Assembly (NCBI GenBank): GCA_029204225.1
Contig: CM055097.1
Coordinates: forward strand, 4,424,697 to 4,488,696
Direction of reading: 5' to 3'
DNA length: 64,000 nt
Origin: Diphasiastrum complanatum
Taxonomy: Eukaryota; Streptophyta; Lycopodiopsida; Lycopodiales; Lycopodiaceae
In this document: one piece after another, positions 23,051-36,439 of the stretch
How positions within the stretch are numbered: the first letter of the stretch is position 1
How the letters are laid out: each line of letters begins with the position of its first letter
Made by a program: the position numbers and the translations under genes
The notes under the pieces: model-generated
The model's input: only the letters and a program-made list of their open reading frames with translations
What the model was told of the DNA's origin: nothing
Databases searched by the model: none

Positions 23051-23059
23051 GATATTTTT

Positions 23060-23865
23060 TTGAGTGCATTTGTACCCAAAAAAGGTAGTGTCCTTGATAG
23101 TCCATGTCGTACCACCAAAACATGCTTTTAGCCCCCCTGACTATACGAAAGAGTTCCATGTGCACACTAACGCAAGTAAGTATGCCATTGGAGGTATTCT
23201 AACACAACGTATGGTATGGACTTCCCTATACGTTTCCTACGTAGACAACTTGTGTCTGCTAAAGTAAACTATACCACCACGAAATGAGAAGCATTGGCTA
23301 TGGTCTATGTTGTGCAACAATTACAACATTACCTGCTAGGCCAAGCATTTGTGTTCTATACATACTATCATGCTCGGATCAGCTGACAAACTTGCAGTGG
23401 GATGGCAAAGACCTCACTTCCTTTGTTAGGAAGATGAAGGATCTATTCCTTTCACTACACAATTCTGGAGCAAAAAATGCAGTGTCAGCAGAGAAGCAGC
23501 TCAATGGCTGATTGTCTTTCACAGCTACCCAACGCTGAAAAAGCCGATGCACCAGTAAATGATGATTTGTTTGATGCTTGTCTTTTTCAAATTGATGCTA
23601 TGCCACTTTGGACTGATGAAATAACTCAGTTTTTTACTACTGGAAAAATGAAAGATGGGCTGCATGTAGTAGCCCAAAAAAGGTTTTTAATAAAAGGACC
23701 ACCCTTCCAGCTCATTGCAGGACAATTGTACAAAAGGAGTGCTGACGGAATCATTCACCAATGCACTCATGAGTCTGAGATCAGACCTATTATATCTTAG
23801 GTGCATGAAGGTGTTGGTGGTGGTCATTTCTCTGCTAACACAACTTCCAAAACCAGAAAGACCCT
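23060..23865 (+). pseudogene. Ty3/Gypsy RNase H and integrase N-terminal fragment
   Basis: The plus strand in several frames shows DYTKEFHVHTNASKYAIGG, then EALAMVYVVQQLQHYLLGQ, the Gypsy RNase H. This is followed by ADCLSQLPNAEKADAPVND (the 'ADALSR' end), FQLIAGQLYKRSADGIIHQC, and HEGVGGGHFSANTT, the HHCC zinc-binding start of integrase. Frameshifts break it at least three times. It ends abruptly at about 23865, where Copia sequence begins. Confidence 0.88.
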
Positions 23866-24530
23866 AGCCGAAGCAATTAACTCTATGTTGTGAAGTGGAA
23901 AGAAGCCATGGAAAACGAGTACAACTCACTTTTGATGAACCAGACCTGGACATTGGTCGACTTCCCCACTCACAAGAGAGTTATTGACAACAACTAGACC
24001 TTCAAGAAGAAGATAACTCTAATGGTTCCATTACAAAATGGAAAGCATAGCTGGTGGCTAAAGGATTCACTCAAGTCCAAGGAGTGGATTATCAAGAGAT
24101 TTTTAGTCTTGTTGTCAAAATGCAGTCAATCTGATTGCGTTAGCAGCCATGAAAGACCTCGAGATACACCAAATGGATGTCACGATAGCGTTTCTCAATG
24201 ACTACATCAAAGAGGAGCTGTATACCTTCCAACCGAAAGGATTCGAAGTCAAAGGCCAAGAGCACAAAGTATGCAAAGCTGTACAAAGCAATCTATGGTC
24301 CAAAACAGGTTGCAAGGCCATGGTTCAAAAGAATCAGCTCTTATCTTATTCAATTGGTTTTGTCAACAATTTAGCTGACTGTAATGTTTATTCCAAGCAT
24401 ATGGGTGCCAGTTTAGTTCACATAGCTCTTTACGTTGATGATGCATTTATTTTGTCTAACGACACAGTCCTACTACACACTACTAAGAGTGATTTGTCAA
24501 AAGAATTTGACAAGACTATAAGGAATTAGA
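23866..24530 (+). pseudogene. Copia reverse transcriptase fragment fused to Gypsy remnant
   Basis: The first 240 bp match the Copia 'WKEAMENEYNSLLMNQTW' opening in shifting frames. The intact frame 24149-24529 has MKDLEIHQMDVTIAFLND (pattern 'MDVKTAFLNG') and ALYVDDAFILSND, the YVDD catalytic motif. A large part of the fingers and palm is missing between them. It joins directly onto Gypsy integrase at about 23865, so the two remnants were brought together by insertion plus deletion. Confidence 0.88.
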
Positions 24531-24619
24531 AATAGACTTTAGAAGAAGATCTATCTTAGCCAGCAGAAATATCTAGAGAATGTTCTAGAAAAATTTCATA
24601 TGTCTGATTGCAACTGATT

Positions 24620-24900
24620 GATACACCATTGGATTCCAGTATTGTATTGACTAAACACTATCTTTGCAACAGTCTGCAGAATTAAATTGTTTTTCACACA
24701 GTTCGCATTTTTCTGAAAGGCAAAAAATACGCAGTGCCCATCTACTTTGACGAAATATCAGTTCCAAGTTCATTGTCGTATTTTTCCAAAAAAATGCGAA
24801 ATATGCGAAGTCTCGTCTACTTCGACAAAATAAAAGTTTTGAGCTCATTGTCGCATTTTTCCAAAATGCGAAATATGCGAGGAATGTGACAACCTATGCA
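24620..24900 (+). repeat. Partial Copia LTR-like sequence
   Basis: CAGTCTGCAGAATTAAATTG and repeated TCGCATTTTTCC units resemble the LTR at 1245-2092. It follows the Copia RT fragment on the same strand, so it may be a truncated 3' LTR of the same family. Confidence 0.5.
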
Positions 24901-25379
24901 TTCTGACGACTTCAAATTGTTTGACTAAAACTACTACCAAGGCACCACCCAAAGGCTTCGCCAAGGCACTGCAGAGTCAACGCTATGGTCACTATGCCAA
25001 GACCAACCACTAAGGCACCGCAAGGGAGCCAAGGCTTCGCCTAGCGACCGCAAGACTCCGCAAAATATCGTAGCAACTACGGTTGCGGTCAATATGCAAT
25101 TTTTGGAAGTGTGTAGTTGGTATGAATTCTGAAATGCAATATCAGTTTATAATCATAATTTTGTGAAGATTTTATGTCAATAGAGCTTTCAAGGATGTCA
25201 TGTCCATTGTTCATATACTAATCATGATTGCATCATTTTACCCTCTTGAATGTGCATTTAATAGGCTATGGATTGGGTTCACTTTAATTGTCTTTCCGGT
25301 TGATTTGCTTTTTGGGTCTACTAGATGGGAGTCATGCATGCAGTTTTGATGGGAACAATTAAAGTTGTTGTCCTACGAT
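24901..25379. other. No gene seen
   Basis: A locally GC-richer stretch at 24940-25080 contains repeated AAGGC and CACCGCAAG words. It is otherwise AT-rich with no supported feature. Confidence 0.5.
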
Positions 25380-25605
25380 TGTCGGATTCCGACTTGCAGA
25401 CGTGGATATGACCTGCCATATATATTTTTTTTGAAATACATGTAATCCGACGTGGACGTCGGAATCCGACGTGGACGTCGGAATCCGACGTCCACGTCCG
25501 CAAGCCAAAAAGCCTGCCCACGGCATCTGGCAAATGTTGTTCGGGCCTGAGTGGGCACAGATGTCGGAATCCGACATGTTTGGAGGACGTCAGATTCCGA
25601 CGTCT
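25380..25605. repeat. Palindrome array C, left cluster
   Basis: Units at about 25381-25393 (GTCGGATTCCGAC), 25446-25500 (three overlapping units mixing GACGTGGACGTC and TCGGAATCCGA), 25563-25579 and 25586-25605. Confidence 0.9.
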
Positions 25606-25901
25606 GTTTCAATCTTTGAATTCACGCGATTCAGCACCTTTATTCTCATTTTGTTTTTTTGTAGATTTGAGCATCTTTGGAGCGATTGAGAAAAATTGAG
25701 GGCAATTGAAGACCAGTGCTTGAGGGCTTGAATATCAGTGCTTGACGTTGCTTCAAGATTAGTGCTTGAAGATCATTGTTTGAGGTTGGTGCTTGATTTT
25801 TGTTTGTTTTGCTTTTTGTTTGTTTGTTTGAGGTTGGTGTTTGTTTGTTTGTTTTAAGAAGAGATAGAGAGTCTGAAAGATAGAAAGAGATAGAGAGAGA
25901 G

Positions 25902-26243
<342 letters not shown>

Positions 26244-26278
26244 AGCAAAAAACACAACTACAAAGTATGCTTAGCTGA

Positions 26279-26488
26279 AATGAGGGTGGTCCCTCAAAAG
26301 CGGCTGCGGCTTCCGCCCCCACTGAAGAGTCATCCACAAATCCTTATTATGACGTGGATCCTCAAGGTAATATAATTGCCAATAGAAAAGGGAGGGTGGT
26401 TTTGGACCGACTCTATTCTTTATGTCAACGCCATTTTGGCAACATATTATTTAGTAAATGGTCCGAACAACCTACCATCGATAAATGA
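26279..26488 (+). CDS. Exon-like frame of unknown function
   Basis: A 69-codon frame with gene-like composition: Ala/Ser-rich start (KAAAASAPTEESS), then YYDVDPQGNIIANRKG and SLCQRHFGNILFSKWSE, ending at a TGA. It lies between the two palindrome clusters. It could be the remains of the element's own gene or captured host sequence. No family recognised. Confidence 0.3.
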   Translation, partial: NEGGPSKAAAASAPTEESSTNPYYDVDPQGNIIANRKGRVVLDRLYSLCQRHFGNILFSKWSEQPTIDK

Positions 26489-27044
26489 CAGGTTATTGGT
26501 ACCCTTCAGGACGAATTCCAACAAGAAGAGAAATTCAAGGAGAAGGAAATTCATAAGCATATGAGCTTATGGATTAGGCACCAATATTATTATTTGCAAA
26601 TGATCGTGCTATATTGCCATTGCTTTTATACATGCAATGTTCTTTTTTCAAAAATTGCAATGTCAAATTTAGAGATGTGGATTGACGTAATAACCAACTA
26701 AGAAATTAAAACCATGTGCAATGTCGGATTTAAAAACAACAATCAATATCATATATAAAAATCCAAATGAAATTTATGATGTGCACAAAGCAATGTAATA
26801 AAGTATTGTCATTCATAATGGACATGAAGTAATGCAATAAAATATAAAATGAAAAGTAATTTAAGAATAAAAAGTACCTCATGCTTAGTTTGTTGTTTGA
26901 TCCAAATGTTAAATACGACTCAAAAATATTGTTTTAAAAATAATTCACGAATATCGCTTCTTTAAGAACTCAACTCCAAGAATAGCCCGATAAAAATGCG
27001 CGCGCTATTTTTTACGCATTTTTTTATATTTTTTACATAATTTA

Positions 27045-27476
27045 GGACATCGAAATCCGACGTCCAAACGCGTTGGATAGACGTCGGACACACGTCGGAC
27101 CTTTTTTTTTATCATTCTGTTAACAGACGTCAGATTCCGATAACTATCTGGGACGTCGAAATCCGACGTCCAAGTATACGTCGGATGGACACGGATGGGC
27201 GTCGGACATCCGTCGAAGAATTTTAGCATCATTTTGTATTTACAGACGTCGGAATCCGACAGGGTTTCGGGACGTCACAATGCGAGGTCCACGTCACTTC
27301 TTTTGTGATGTCTTTAAACGTCGCATTGCGATGTCCACGTCGGAACGACTTTCCGTCATCGGAATTTTCTTTTTCGGAATCCGGCATGTTGTGTCTGTCG
27401 GACTATGACGTGTTTTAAAGTCGTCGGATTCCGACGACCTTATAGCGACGTGTTTTTCCGACGTCCACGACGAATT
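27045..27476. repeat. Palindrome array C, right cluster
   Basis: About ten dyad units: GACATCGAAATCCGACGTC near 27047, GACGTCAGATTCCGA near 27126, GACGTCGAAATCCGACGTC near 27152, GACGTCGGAATCCGAC near 27245, a variant core GTCGCATTGCGA near 27320, GTCGTCGGATTCCGACGAC near 27420, and others. In the variant core both arms have changed together, so the symmetry is kept. Confidence 0.9.
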
Positions 27477-27489
27477 AAAAATAAATGAA

Positions 27490-27757
27490 GCTAACGATTC
27501 ACATCGCCCCGTATTGCATTTCTTGTTTACCAAGTAAAGCAAAGGCTGATGATCAATATAACTTAAGCAAAATGTGTCGCCATCAAATACTGTCGAAACT
27601 TTTTTACTGAAAAAATCATACCCAATGCTTATCGGTCTATGGTAGAATAGTCCATTTCAGCATCATTAAGTTGTTAGCTAGCAAATCTAATCGGATAGTC
27701 TTTCTTATATTCTCTTGAGACAGAACCAATAGCATATTTTGATGGATCAGTATGCAT
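27490..27757 (-). pseudogene. Ty3/Gypsy RNase H fragment
   Basis: The minus strand reads [18 protein letters not shown], then DYPIRFAS, LNDAEMDYSTIDR and ALGMIFSVKKFRQYLM, followed after a frameshift by YIDHQPLLYLVNKK and TGR. This is the Gypsy RNase H core with two stops and one frameshift. It breaks off near 27500 next to the palindrome cluster, suggesting it was interrupted there. Confidence 0.85.
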
Positions 27758-27767
27758 GGAATTGTCC

Positions 27768-28629
<862 letters not shown>

Positions 28630-28650
28630 ATTTTGGTGCCGTTGTCGGGG

Positions 28651-29320
<670 letters not shown>

Positions 29321-29340
29321 ATTTTGGCGCCGTTGCCGAG

Positions 29341-30080
29341 GATTGCAGAGCCCAAGGTAACCCTAAACCTAGTTAATAAGTGAGAGGGATTTGGCACCCT
29401 GTGTGTAAGTCCAACCCGATGATCACATAGTTATTTGATTAGTTACAAGTCAATAGAAGGACTTTAGGCCTTTTTGCGGGACTTTTAATGTTGCAGGGCC
29501 TAGATGTCAAGTTAGTGAGTAAAGTTGGGTTTCCCTCCAATTTTGATGGTTCCCACACTTTTGAAAATTTGAATAAAAAGAGAGGCAAGAATGGACCAAT
29601 AGGATTCAGAGGCCAGGGTCCTCCTCTCTACTATAAAAAGGGACCAACTCGAGTTCCTACACATGTTCATTTTCTCATTTCAGTAAAGCAGATTGGTTCT
29701 CTTCAGGAATGGATTGATGAATGTCCTTGCTCTCTATCACTTTTCCTCCATCTCTCATGCTTTCTTTGGATTTTGCTAATTGTTGGATCTGAATGTTATT
29801 GGGATTGTATGTTATTATACTTTATATGAGAGAGAAAGAGTAAGCTATCTTTGTTTTGGATCGTAGTGTTAATGGATCGTAGTGTTAATGGATCATAGTG
29901 TTAATGGTTAGGGTTAATGGATCTTAGAGTTAGATGTGAATCCTTCGTTCATGATTGAAATCTGAACTGTACTATCACTCTCATGGGAACGAACCTACGC
30001 ATGACAACTAACTTCGTCTCTTTGATGCTAGATTGACTAGATCTTGGTTTCAGGTTAGGCAAGGAAAGAAACCCACTACA
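29341..30080 (+). repeat. Gypsy LTR, tandem copy 3 (internal boundary)
   Basis: Again preceded by a primer-site linker (ATTTTGGCGCCGTTGCCGAG) and lacking the TGTTGG start. TATA-like ACTATAAAAAGGGACC at about 29630. The (GA)n run is reduced to a few units (29826-29840). It ends CCCACTACA, directly followed by the primer-binding site. Confidence 0.92.
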
Positions 30081-30083
30081 ATT

Positions 30084-30102
30084 TTGGCGCCGTTGCCAGG
30101 GA
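30084..30102 (+). promoter_or_regulatory. Primer-binding site of the Gypsy element
   Basis: TTGGCGCCGTTGCCAGGGA follows the LTR end by three bases. It matches the primer-site type seen in plant Gypsy elements of the Athila group (pattern TGGCGCCGTTGCCGGGGA). Confidence 0.85.
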
Positions 30103-31313
30103 GCTACGCCAATTTTTCAGTTTGCAGCATTATTGTTGGATGGTTAGCTTGCATTAGACATCTTGTTGTGGCATGAATAGTGTTAGATCTGCATTAAGGG
30201 TTAGTTTGGGATTGATTTGCTTGATTTGAGTGGATTTGCTTGTTTGAAATCTAATTTGATTGTTAAAAAGGGGAAGCTATTCAGATCACCAATCTTAAGA
30301 TCCATTTGGATCAGAGATATCAGAGAAAATAACAAAAATCGGCCAAATCTGCCAGATTTTGGTCAAAAAGAGGTAAAAAGCATCATCAGAGCTTATAACA
30401 TTTTACTCTGTTTCAGGAAACCTTTGTCGAGTTGCAGACACCTTCAGTTTTGTTCACAGAACCTTTAGTTTGAAGGAAAAAGATTAATCGACAGTAGATT
30501 TTCAAAAATATCAGAAAAACCGTCAAAAAAATCAAAAAATCACCAAAATCCTAAAAAAATAGAAGAAGAACCTTCACCCAATTCATTGTGCATAGTGTGA
30601 TTTAGATCTATCTACTGCCATGTCGACAAAAAATAATATCAAAAATAGAAAGGTATTTAGAGGACCAGTTGTCATATTGCCATATTTTTGTCAAAAAAGT
30701 CATTCTTTTGGCAAAAATACCAGTATTACTCTTGATCCTTTGCAAGAACCTTCACCGAGTTTTCAAAACATTATATTTATAGTAAAATACTATTTTTGAG
30801 TTTGGCGAAGATTCTTCTTGATCAAATCATAGAAAATCTTGATTTTTACCCTCGTCAAACTATAGAAACTGTATTTTCTTGTGTCAGAAACCTTCGCCCG
30901 TTTTTGCATAGTTTTATCTGTGTCAGATCTTCCATCTGAGAGGTCTACGAAGGTTATTTTCCAAGAATTTGTCAGAAAAGTTGATCAGAGAATTTTTTTT
31001 TTCAAAAATAGTACTATTGAACCTTCGTCGAGCCAACCTTCGCCTAGGGAACCTTCGCTAGTCCTATTTATAGTTTCTGATTTTCCAGATCACATCTCTG
31101 TCAAAATTTGGTTCAAATCTGATATATTCTGATTTGGATTCTGAGGAATTTGTCATTTTTTGAAAGTACCGATTGTCGAATTTCAAAATCTTTTTCATGA
31201 TATAGCAATCAGATTCTTGAAAAGTGAAATAGATCTATCATATCTGATTTGAGATAGTTTGATTGAAAAATCTAGATCCAATCTCATTGTCTGCTTGATT
31301 TGAATCTGAGAAG
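30103..31313 (+). other. Long untranslated leader of the Gypsy element with GAACCTTCGYCGAG words
   Basis: No coding frame is conserved. Between about 30415 and 31055 the word GAACCTTCGYCGAG and variants occur at least seven times (for example 30748, 31019, 31035). Similar words recur in the interior at 35280-35640. Confidence 0.6.
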
Positions 31314-32724
31314 ATGGCTACCCCTGGAGCTGCTCCACAAGAAGTCAATCCAATCATTTTTAGAAGAGCACCCCATTTGGATCTACCTAAATATAATGGA
31401 TTAACAGATCCAGTTAGATTTCTTCAGATTTATGCTGAATCATGTGAAGTCTATGGCGAGATTTATCCCCAAGATAAACTTAAGCTGTTTCCTATGGCCT
31501 TAACAGACACAACACAAGATTGCTACTATAACCAAGATGAAACTGAGCATACAGATTGGGAGGTTGTTAAATGAGCCCTCATCACACGGTTCAAACCGCA
31601 GAAGTTTATGGAAGACCCTTTCCTACTTTTAAGTAAAATTAAAATGGGAAAGCGGGAAATGGTCCGAGATTACATTGAACGGGTGAAACACCTCTAGATT
31701 TGAGTGCGAACCTGAGCTGATTAACGAAAATGCCATGATTATGTGGTTTTTGTCAGGTTTACCTAAACGGATCAGACATGAGTTGAAACACTACAATGAG
31801 TATGCACTCTTGCAAAATGCTATGGACGATGCAATTCGGGAGGAGGATGAAGATTCAGATGATGAGCCAAATATCCGTATGTTGTCTTATACAGCAGGGC
31901 AGACGACTACGACATCCACCACTATTGCATCAACGAATGCCAACGCTACCGCAGAAATGATGCTCAATGAGTTCGAGAAACTTGGGAAGAACCAGAAAAA
32001 ACAGATGGAAAAGTTGCAGTCGCAATTTGATGAGAAGACCAAAGCATTGGAAGATTTCCATGGAAAAACAAACAAGGAACCTGAGAAGTTTGCAAAGACT
32101 TTTCCTACCAGGGAAAATGTTTGGTGTCCTATTTGCACATGAAATCACACAGTGAATGAGTGTCCTCAATTGAAAAAACGAATGGAAATCAGTGTTTGCC
32201 ATTTATGTAATTCGCCTGATCATGAGACTGCTTTTTGCAACTTCAACCCTCGGATAATTCAGCAACGTTATGCCCAAATGGGATATCGAACCACAGTATG
32301 GAGGAAATCCAACATCAAGACCTCGACAACCTGCTCTTGGATAGGGTTAGCCTTACCTGCCCCACTAAAGCACTATGCTCTTCCTGCCAATTTGATGGAA
32401 CTCGAACCTTACGGAAGTGCTGAGCAATGGAACTATGGTATTGATCAAGCAAGTGGATCTTCAGGTGGATCTTCGGAACAATATGCTATTTATGTTGTCG
32501 CTCAACAACAAGCCTCTAGAAATTGGACCAGAGAACCACTTGGATGCTTTGGATGTGGAGAAAATCACAGAGTTGCAGAATGTCCAAATAAAAAAAAATT
32601 TGTACCATTCTGTCGTGACTGTGGTTATGGGCATTGCTATAAAGACTGTCCAACAAGACCGAAGCCACCACCAGCTACAGCGCCTGTAAATTTAATAACA
32701 ATCAAACAAAGACCAGTAGCTTAG
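31314..32724 (+). pseudogene. Gypsy gag polyprotein with two zinc knuckles
   Basis: It starts with ATG and MATPGAAPQEVNP. The capsid region has LPKYNGLTDPVRFLQIYAES and ALTDTTQDCYYNQ, a stop at 31572, and continues in frame with FMEDPFLLLSKIKMGKREM and FLSGLPKRIRHEL. This is the 'retrotransposon gag' fold. After a coiled coil at about 31955-32110 come Cys/His pairs: CXXC..H..C at about 32110-32160, CHLCNSPDHETAFC at 32197-32238, CFGCGENHRVAEC at 32545-32583 and CRDCGYGHCYKDC at 32611-32649. Several stops and a frameshift break the frame. Confidence 0.9.
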
Positions 32725-33189
32725 AATAAATCAAGTGCACCCTTGATGGTGGTCACCAGAGCACAGAAATAGAAAGAACCAGTAGTGGATCTAGTACCTG
32801 CTGATTCTATACCATTGAACGATACGCCAACAACATCGGGAGTCTATCCAAATCTTCATGCAGAAAAACAAAGATATCAGGATATGAGGCAGTGGATCAA
32901 ACATCTGCAAGAAGAAGAGGAGCTTGAAGCTGCTAAAGCAACAACTGAAGTTCATTCTTCACCATAGCAGGCTCCAAGAAATTTACATACGGATATGAAT
33001 GATCAGTTACATCATCATAAAGAACCCTTCAAGATGACTGAACCGGAAGCACCGCAAACAAAACTGCTCATGAACATTTTGTCTAGCAAGATCAATATTT
33101 CATTGGTAGAGTTCCTGAAGTTGGTGCCAAAAGTAAAAGAAGTCTTAGCGCAAAAGTTAGCTTAAAAAGAACCAGAAGTCCATCAGGAG

Positions 33190-33640
33190 CCACTTTTTTG
33201 TGCTGGAGTTGAAGAATCTAATGAAGTGCTCCATGTTGGAGCTGCTTGGGAAAGTGAACAAAAGAATATTACTCTACCGATATAGCATAGGCAATTTCCT
33301 AAAGAAGCTACTGTGATAGATGGCGGTTCAGGAGTTAACCTGATTTCTACAAAGTTATGTGCAAAATGGGACCTTACAAAGATCAAGCTTGCTACTTTTG
33401 CTATTAAGCTGTCGATCAAATGATAGTTCGTCCACGAGGAATGGTTGAAGATATACCTGTCAGAATTGTGGGAGTACAGTTTGTCATTACTTTCATAGTG
33501 ATGGACTTACCAGAAGCGCCAAATGTCTACCGAGTTCTATTGGGACGTCCATGGGTATGAGTTGCACAAGTAATTCATAATTGGAGTATCGAAAAAATCA
33601 CTTTTGAAAATCGTGAACGTGCAGTTAAAATTGATCACTA
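33190..33640 (+). pseudogene. Gypsy aspartic protease
   Basis: The retropepsin signature appears as EATVIDGGSGVNLIS (active-site D-G-G in place of the usual D-S/T-G) at about 33300-33350, followed by GMVEDIPVRIVGVQFV and the end motif VLLGRPWV at about 33537-33560. Then comes WSIEKITFENRERAVKI, the block also seen in the minus-strand remnant at 6233-7091. Stops interrupt it in at least three places, so it is inactive. Confidence 0.85.
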
Positions 33641-33852
33641 TCAAGCCAGTGGTTCAAAAAGAAGATGACGATTCGTCAACAACAGATCATACTTGTGACC
33701 GTCAAGATAAAAATTTGAATGTTCATTACGATTCTCAAACGTATACTATCAATTGGAATGAAGCTCTTGCAACGATTGATTGCACAGCAGGATATATGTG
33801 TCAACAAGATAATCAATCAGAGTTGAGCGAGATTTCCTTATTAGATTGAACT

Positions 33853-34240
33853 TTGGATACACTAATCATGTTTCCACTGAATGTGTTGAATGTAGCCTGG
33901 ATATCAACGGAACCTATACCAGATCCAATTGAGGATGATCTCATACCAGTGAGTCATGTCTTGACTTATGATGACAATGCTGAACTTACGGATGAGCAGA
34001 TTCTCAATCATATGGATCCGACCAGATTTGGAGTGCGTAATGTTCTTGATGAACCAACAATAAAATCGTCCAAAACAGTTATATTGAAGGAAGATAGGAT
34101 CACAGGATCAATGATGAAGAAACAAGCTAAGCAACATTATAATATGGTCCTGAAATGGGAAAATCCCCCTCAAAAGATTGATTTAGAGAATGTGTCACCC
34201 TTATTGGATAAAGAAAGACAAAGAAAAAGTCGAGGATAAT
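33853..34240 (+). pseudogene. Gypsy PR-RT spacer domain
   Basis: A 128-codon frame with ELTDEQILNHMDPTRFGVR. It is homologous by eye to the block in the remnant at 6233-6712, showing that two elements of this lineage lie in the window. The function is not known to me. A Ser/Lys-rich tail follows in another frame (34190-34516). Confidence 0.7.
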
Positions 34241-34499
34241 TCTACAAGTCAGAATTCTAGTAAGACATCATCGTCTCAGAAGTCATCACCTCCACGATCA
34301 ATTCCTGCTAAGAAGGCTAAGCGAAGATCCAAGACAAGTCCTTTCGAAAAAGAACAAGCAGATGTAGTTCAACATGATATGTCCGAGCATTTTAAACATT
34401 ATACACTGGATGATGTGGTTATCATGTCATCTAATCTAAAGCGCATCATGAACCTGAAGAACACGTGCCAGAATCAAAAGAGGTTTACGATGGCCCAGC

Positions 34500-34990
34500 T
34501 AGGATGCAGCCAATGAATCTTGTTGAACCAGGAGAACCGAAAAAGATTGTACAAGTTGGATCACAACTTAATCCTGAACAGTATCAAGCACTATGCATGT
34601 TACTTATTAAGTATCAGGATTGATTTGCATGGACTTATCAAGATCTGAAGGGTATTCCGACATCAGTAATTGAACATACCATACCTTTAGTACCTGATGC
34701 AGTTCCAAAGGTTACAAAGTTCTATCGCTATAATCCTAATGTTGCGGACCTGATAAAGAAAGAACTTCAGAGATTGCTTGAAGCCGATTTCATTTATAAG
34801 ATCAAGCATACCGAATGGATTTCACCGATTGTCATTGTTTTTGAGAAAAATGGGAAATGGCGAATCTGTGTGAATCTCAAGACGTTGAACAAAGTGACGC
34901 GGAAGGATCACTTTCCGTTACCTTTTATTGAAAGCATTTTGGATCGCCTTACTGGAGCGGAAGCTTACAGTTTTTTGGATGGAAAACGAT
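34500..34990 (+). pseudogene. Gypsy reverse transcriptase, N-terminal half only
   Basis: Conserved RT blocks: DLKGIPTSVIEHTIPL, then LLEADFIYKIKHTEWISPI ('LL..GFI.....S.W.SP'), NGKWRICVNLKTLNKVTRKD ('R.CVDYR.LN..T.KD') and ILDRLTGAEAYSFLDG ('LD...G...FS.LD'). The frame then runs into unrelated sequence at about 34990. The palm motif with YVDD, RNase H and integrase are absent. Confidence 0.9.
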
Positions 34991-34999
34991 TTGATACTC

Positions 35000-36300
35000 C
35001 GATGAATGGCAGCCGATTACGCAAGTTTTGGCAGCCAGCCCCGCCAGTTCAGCCAGTTCAGCAAGCCTGATCTCTATGGATTTTTAATTTTATTTGTTTT
35101 TCAATTTTTTGTTTTCAGTATTTCAATTAATAAGTTTTTTGGAAAAAGACAGTTAAATTTTTTTTTTGAGAAAAGACTGATGAGCAAAAGTCAGAAAGTC
35201 ATCAGCATGGAAAAAAAGAAGCCCAATAATTTTTGATGGAAAATGCCTTGAAAAATCACTGTTTTAGTCAGATATGGCCTATACATTACTAGAACCTTTG
35301 CTGAGCCCTCAGACTGTACATCCACTCTAGATTTATCTAATTCGAGGTGGGCAAAGGTTCTTGTCAAGGGTAAATCCAATTTTTTAGTCGGACGAAGGAT
35401 CAATGAAATGCCATTTTGGGGACCTTCGTCGAGCACCTTAACCTCATTATGAACCTTTGTCGACCTTCTAGATGATATTAAAATGTCCAAATTTGGTTGT
35501 CTATAGGTTCAAATTGTGAAAAAAAAGCATTTATGACAGTACTTGGGCGAACGATCCTCCTGGGCAAAGGTTCATCCTTCGCCAGCCTTGGAAAACATTC
35601 GTCTGATAGGTTCAGATCTCCAGAACCCTTCACCGAGATTTTTATAGCCTATTTCCATAGTCCTGTACATGCTTGCAAATTTTTGTTCAAAACTGATCAG
35701 CCAAACTAGTATTCAGTGTAATGGACCCACCAAATTCACCTATAAGTTGGCTGAATTTGATTCATTCTTCACTTGTGCTAGTGAAGCTCTTGCGAATTTT
35801 TCCCGTGACCAAAGCCTTCCAAACTTCCTGGCTTGCTTTTTGATACACTTTCACACGTCTTACATTTTCTTTTTGTTCATCATATCTTCTACCGATACCC
35901 CAGTCTCCTCGCTATACTATCCATCGTGATGTCCCATCTGCAACGGACATCATGATCCTTCCTAGCACAGGCATGGTCACTCAGTGGATGACCTTGTGGA
36001 GCCTTTGCTCATTGCAATGAGTATTCATAAGAGAGCCTTTTCTGACAGAATCAATATGGATTTCATCACTCTTGCCTTCAGTACGTGGAAGGAAGAGAAA
36101 TCTAAATTTTATATCACTTTCCGGGGAGCCACACACAAGGTGCGCGTCATTGAGGCCGCCCTTGTAGCCATAGGCATAGCATCTGGTACACAGGCCTCAC
36201 CCAATCACAAGCATGCCAAACATGCCATCAAGTCATACATTGACATCACCAATGATCTGCACTAGACCGAGGACAGTACCATCAGGTCCTCCTACTACTG
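35000..36300 (+). other. Non-canonical interior of the Gypsy element with a short unknown frame
   Basis: After the RT break, 35050-35930 resembles a second leader: AT-rich with GAACCTTCGYCGAG-type words in both orientations (35289, 35421, 35570, 35628). A frame at 35984-36265 (FITLAFSTWKEEKSKFYIT, ATHKVRVIEAALVAIGIA) has a gene-like look but no known domain. Confidence 0.45.
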
Positions 36301-36439
36301 CCACCTCCACGACAGTCGATTCTGGTGATGCTCTCAGTTTGCTCTCAAGCCTTGCGCAAGTGATCTAGTTTATGCTTGACAAGAAGAAAGAAATGGAGCA
36401 GAGAATCTCCGATATGGGGTCCGAAAACACTCTGATCAG

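Noticed and set aside
25321-25689. Frames rich in SDSDVHVGFRRP-type peptides
   Set aside because: They are translations of palindrome array C.
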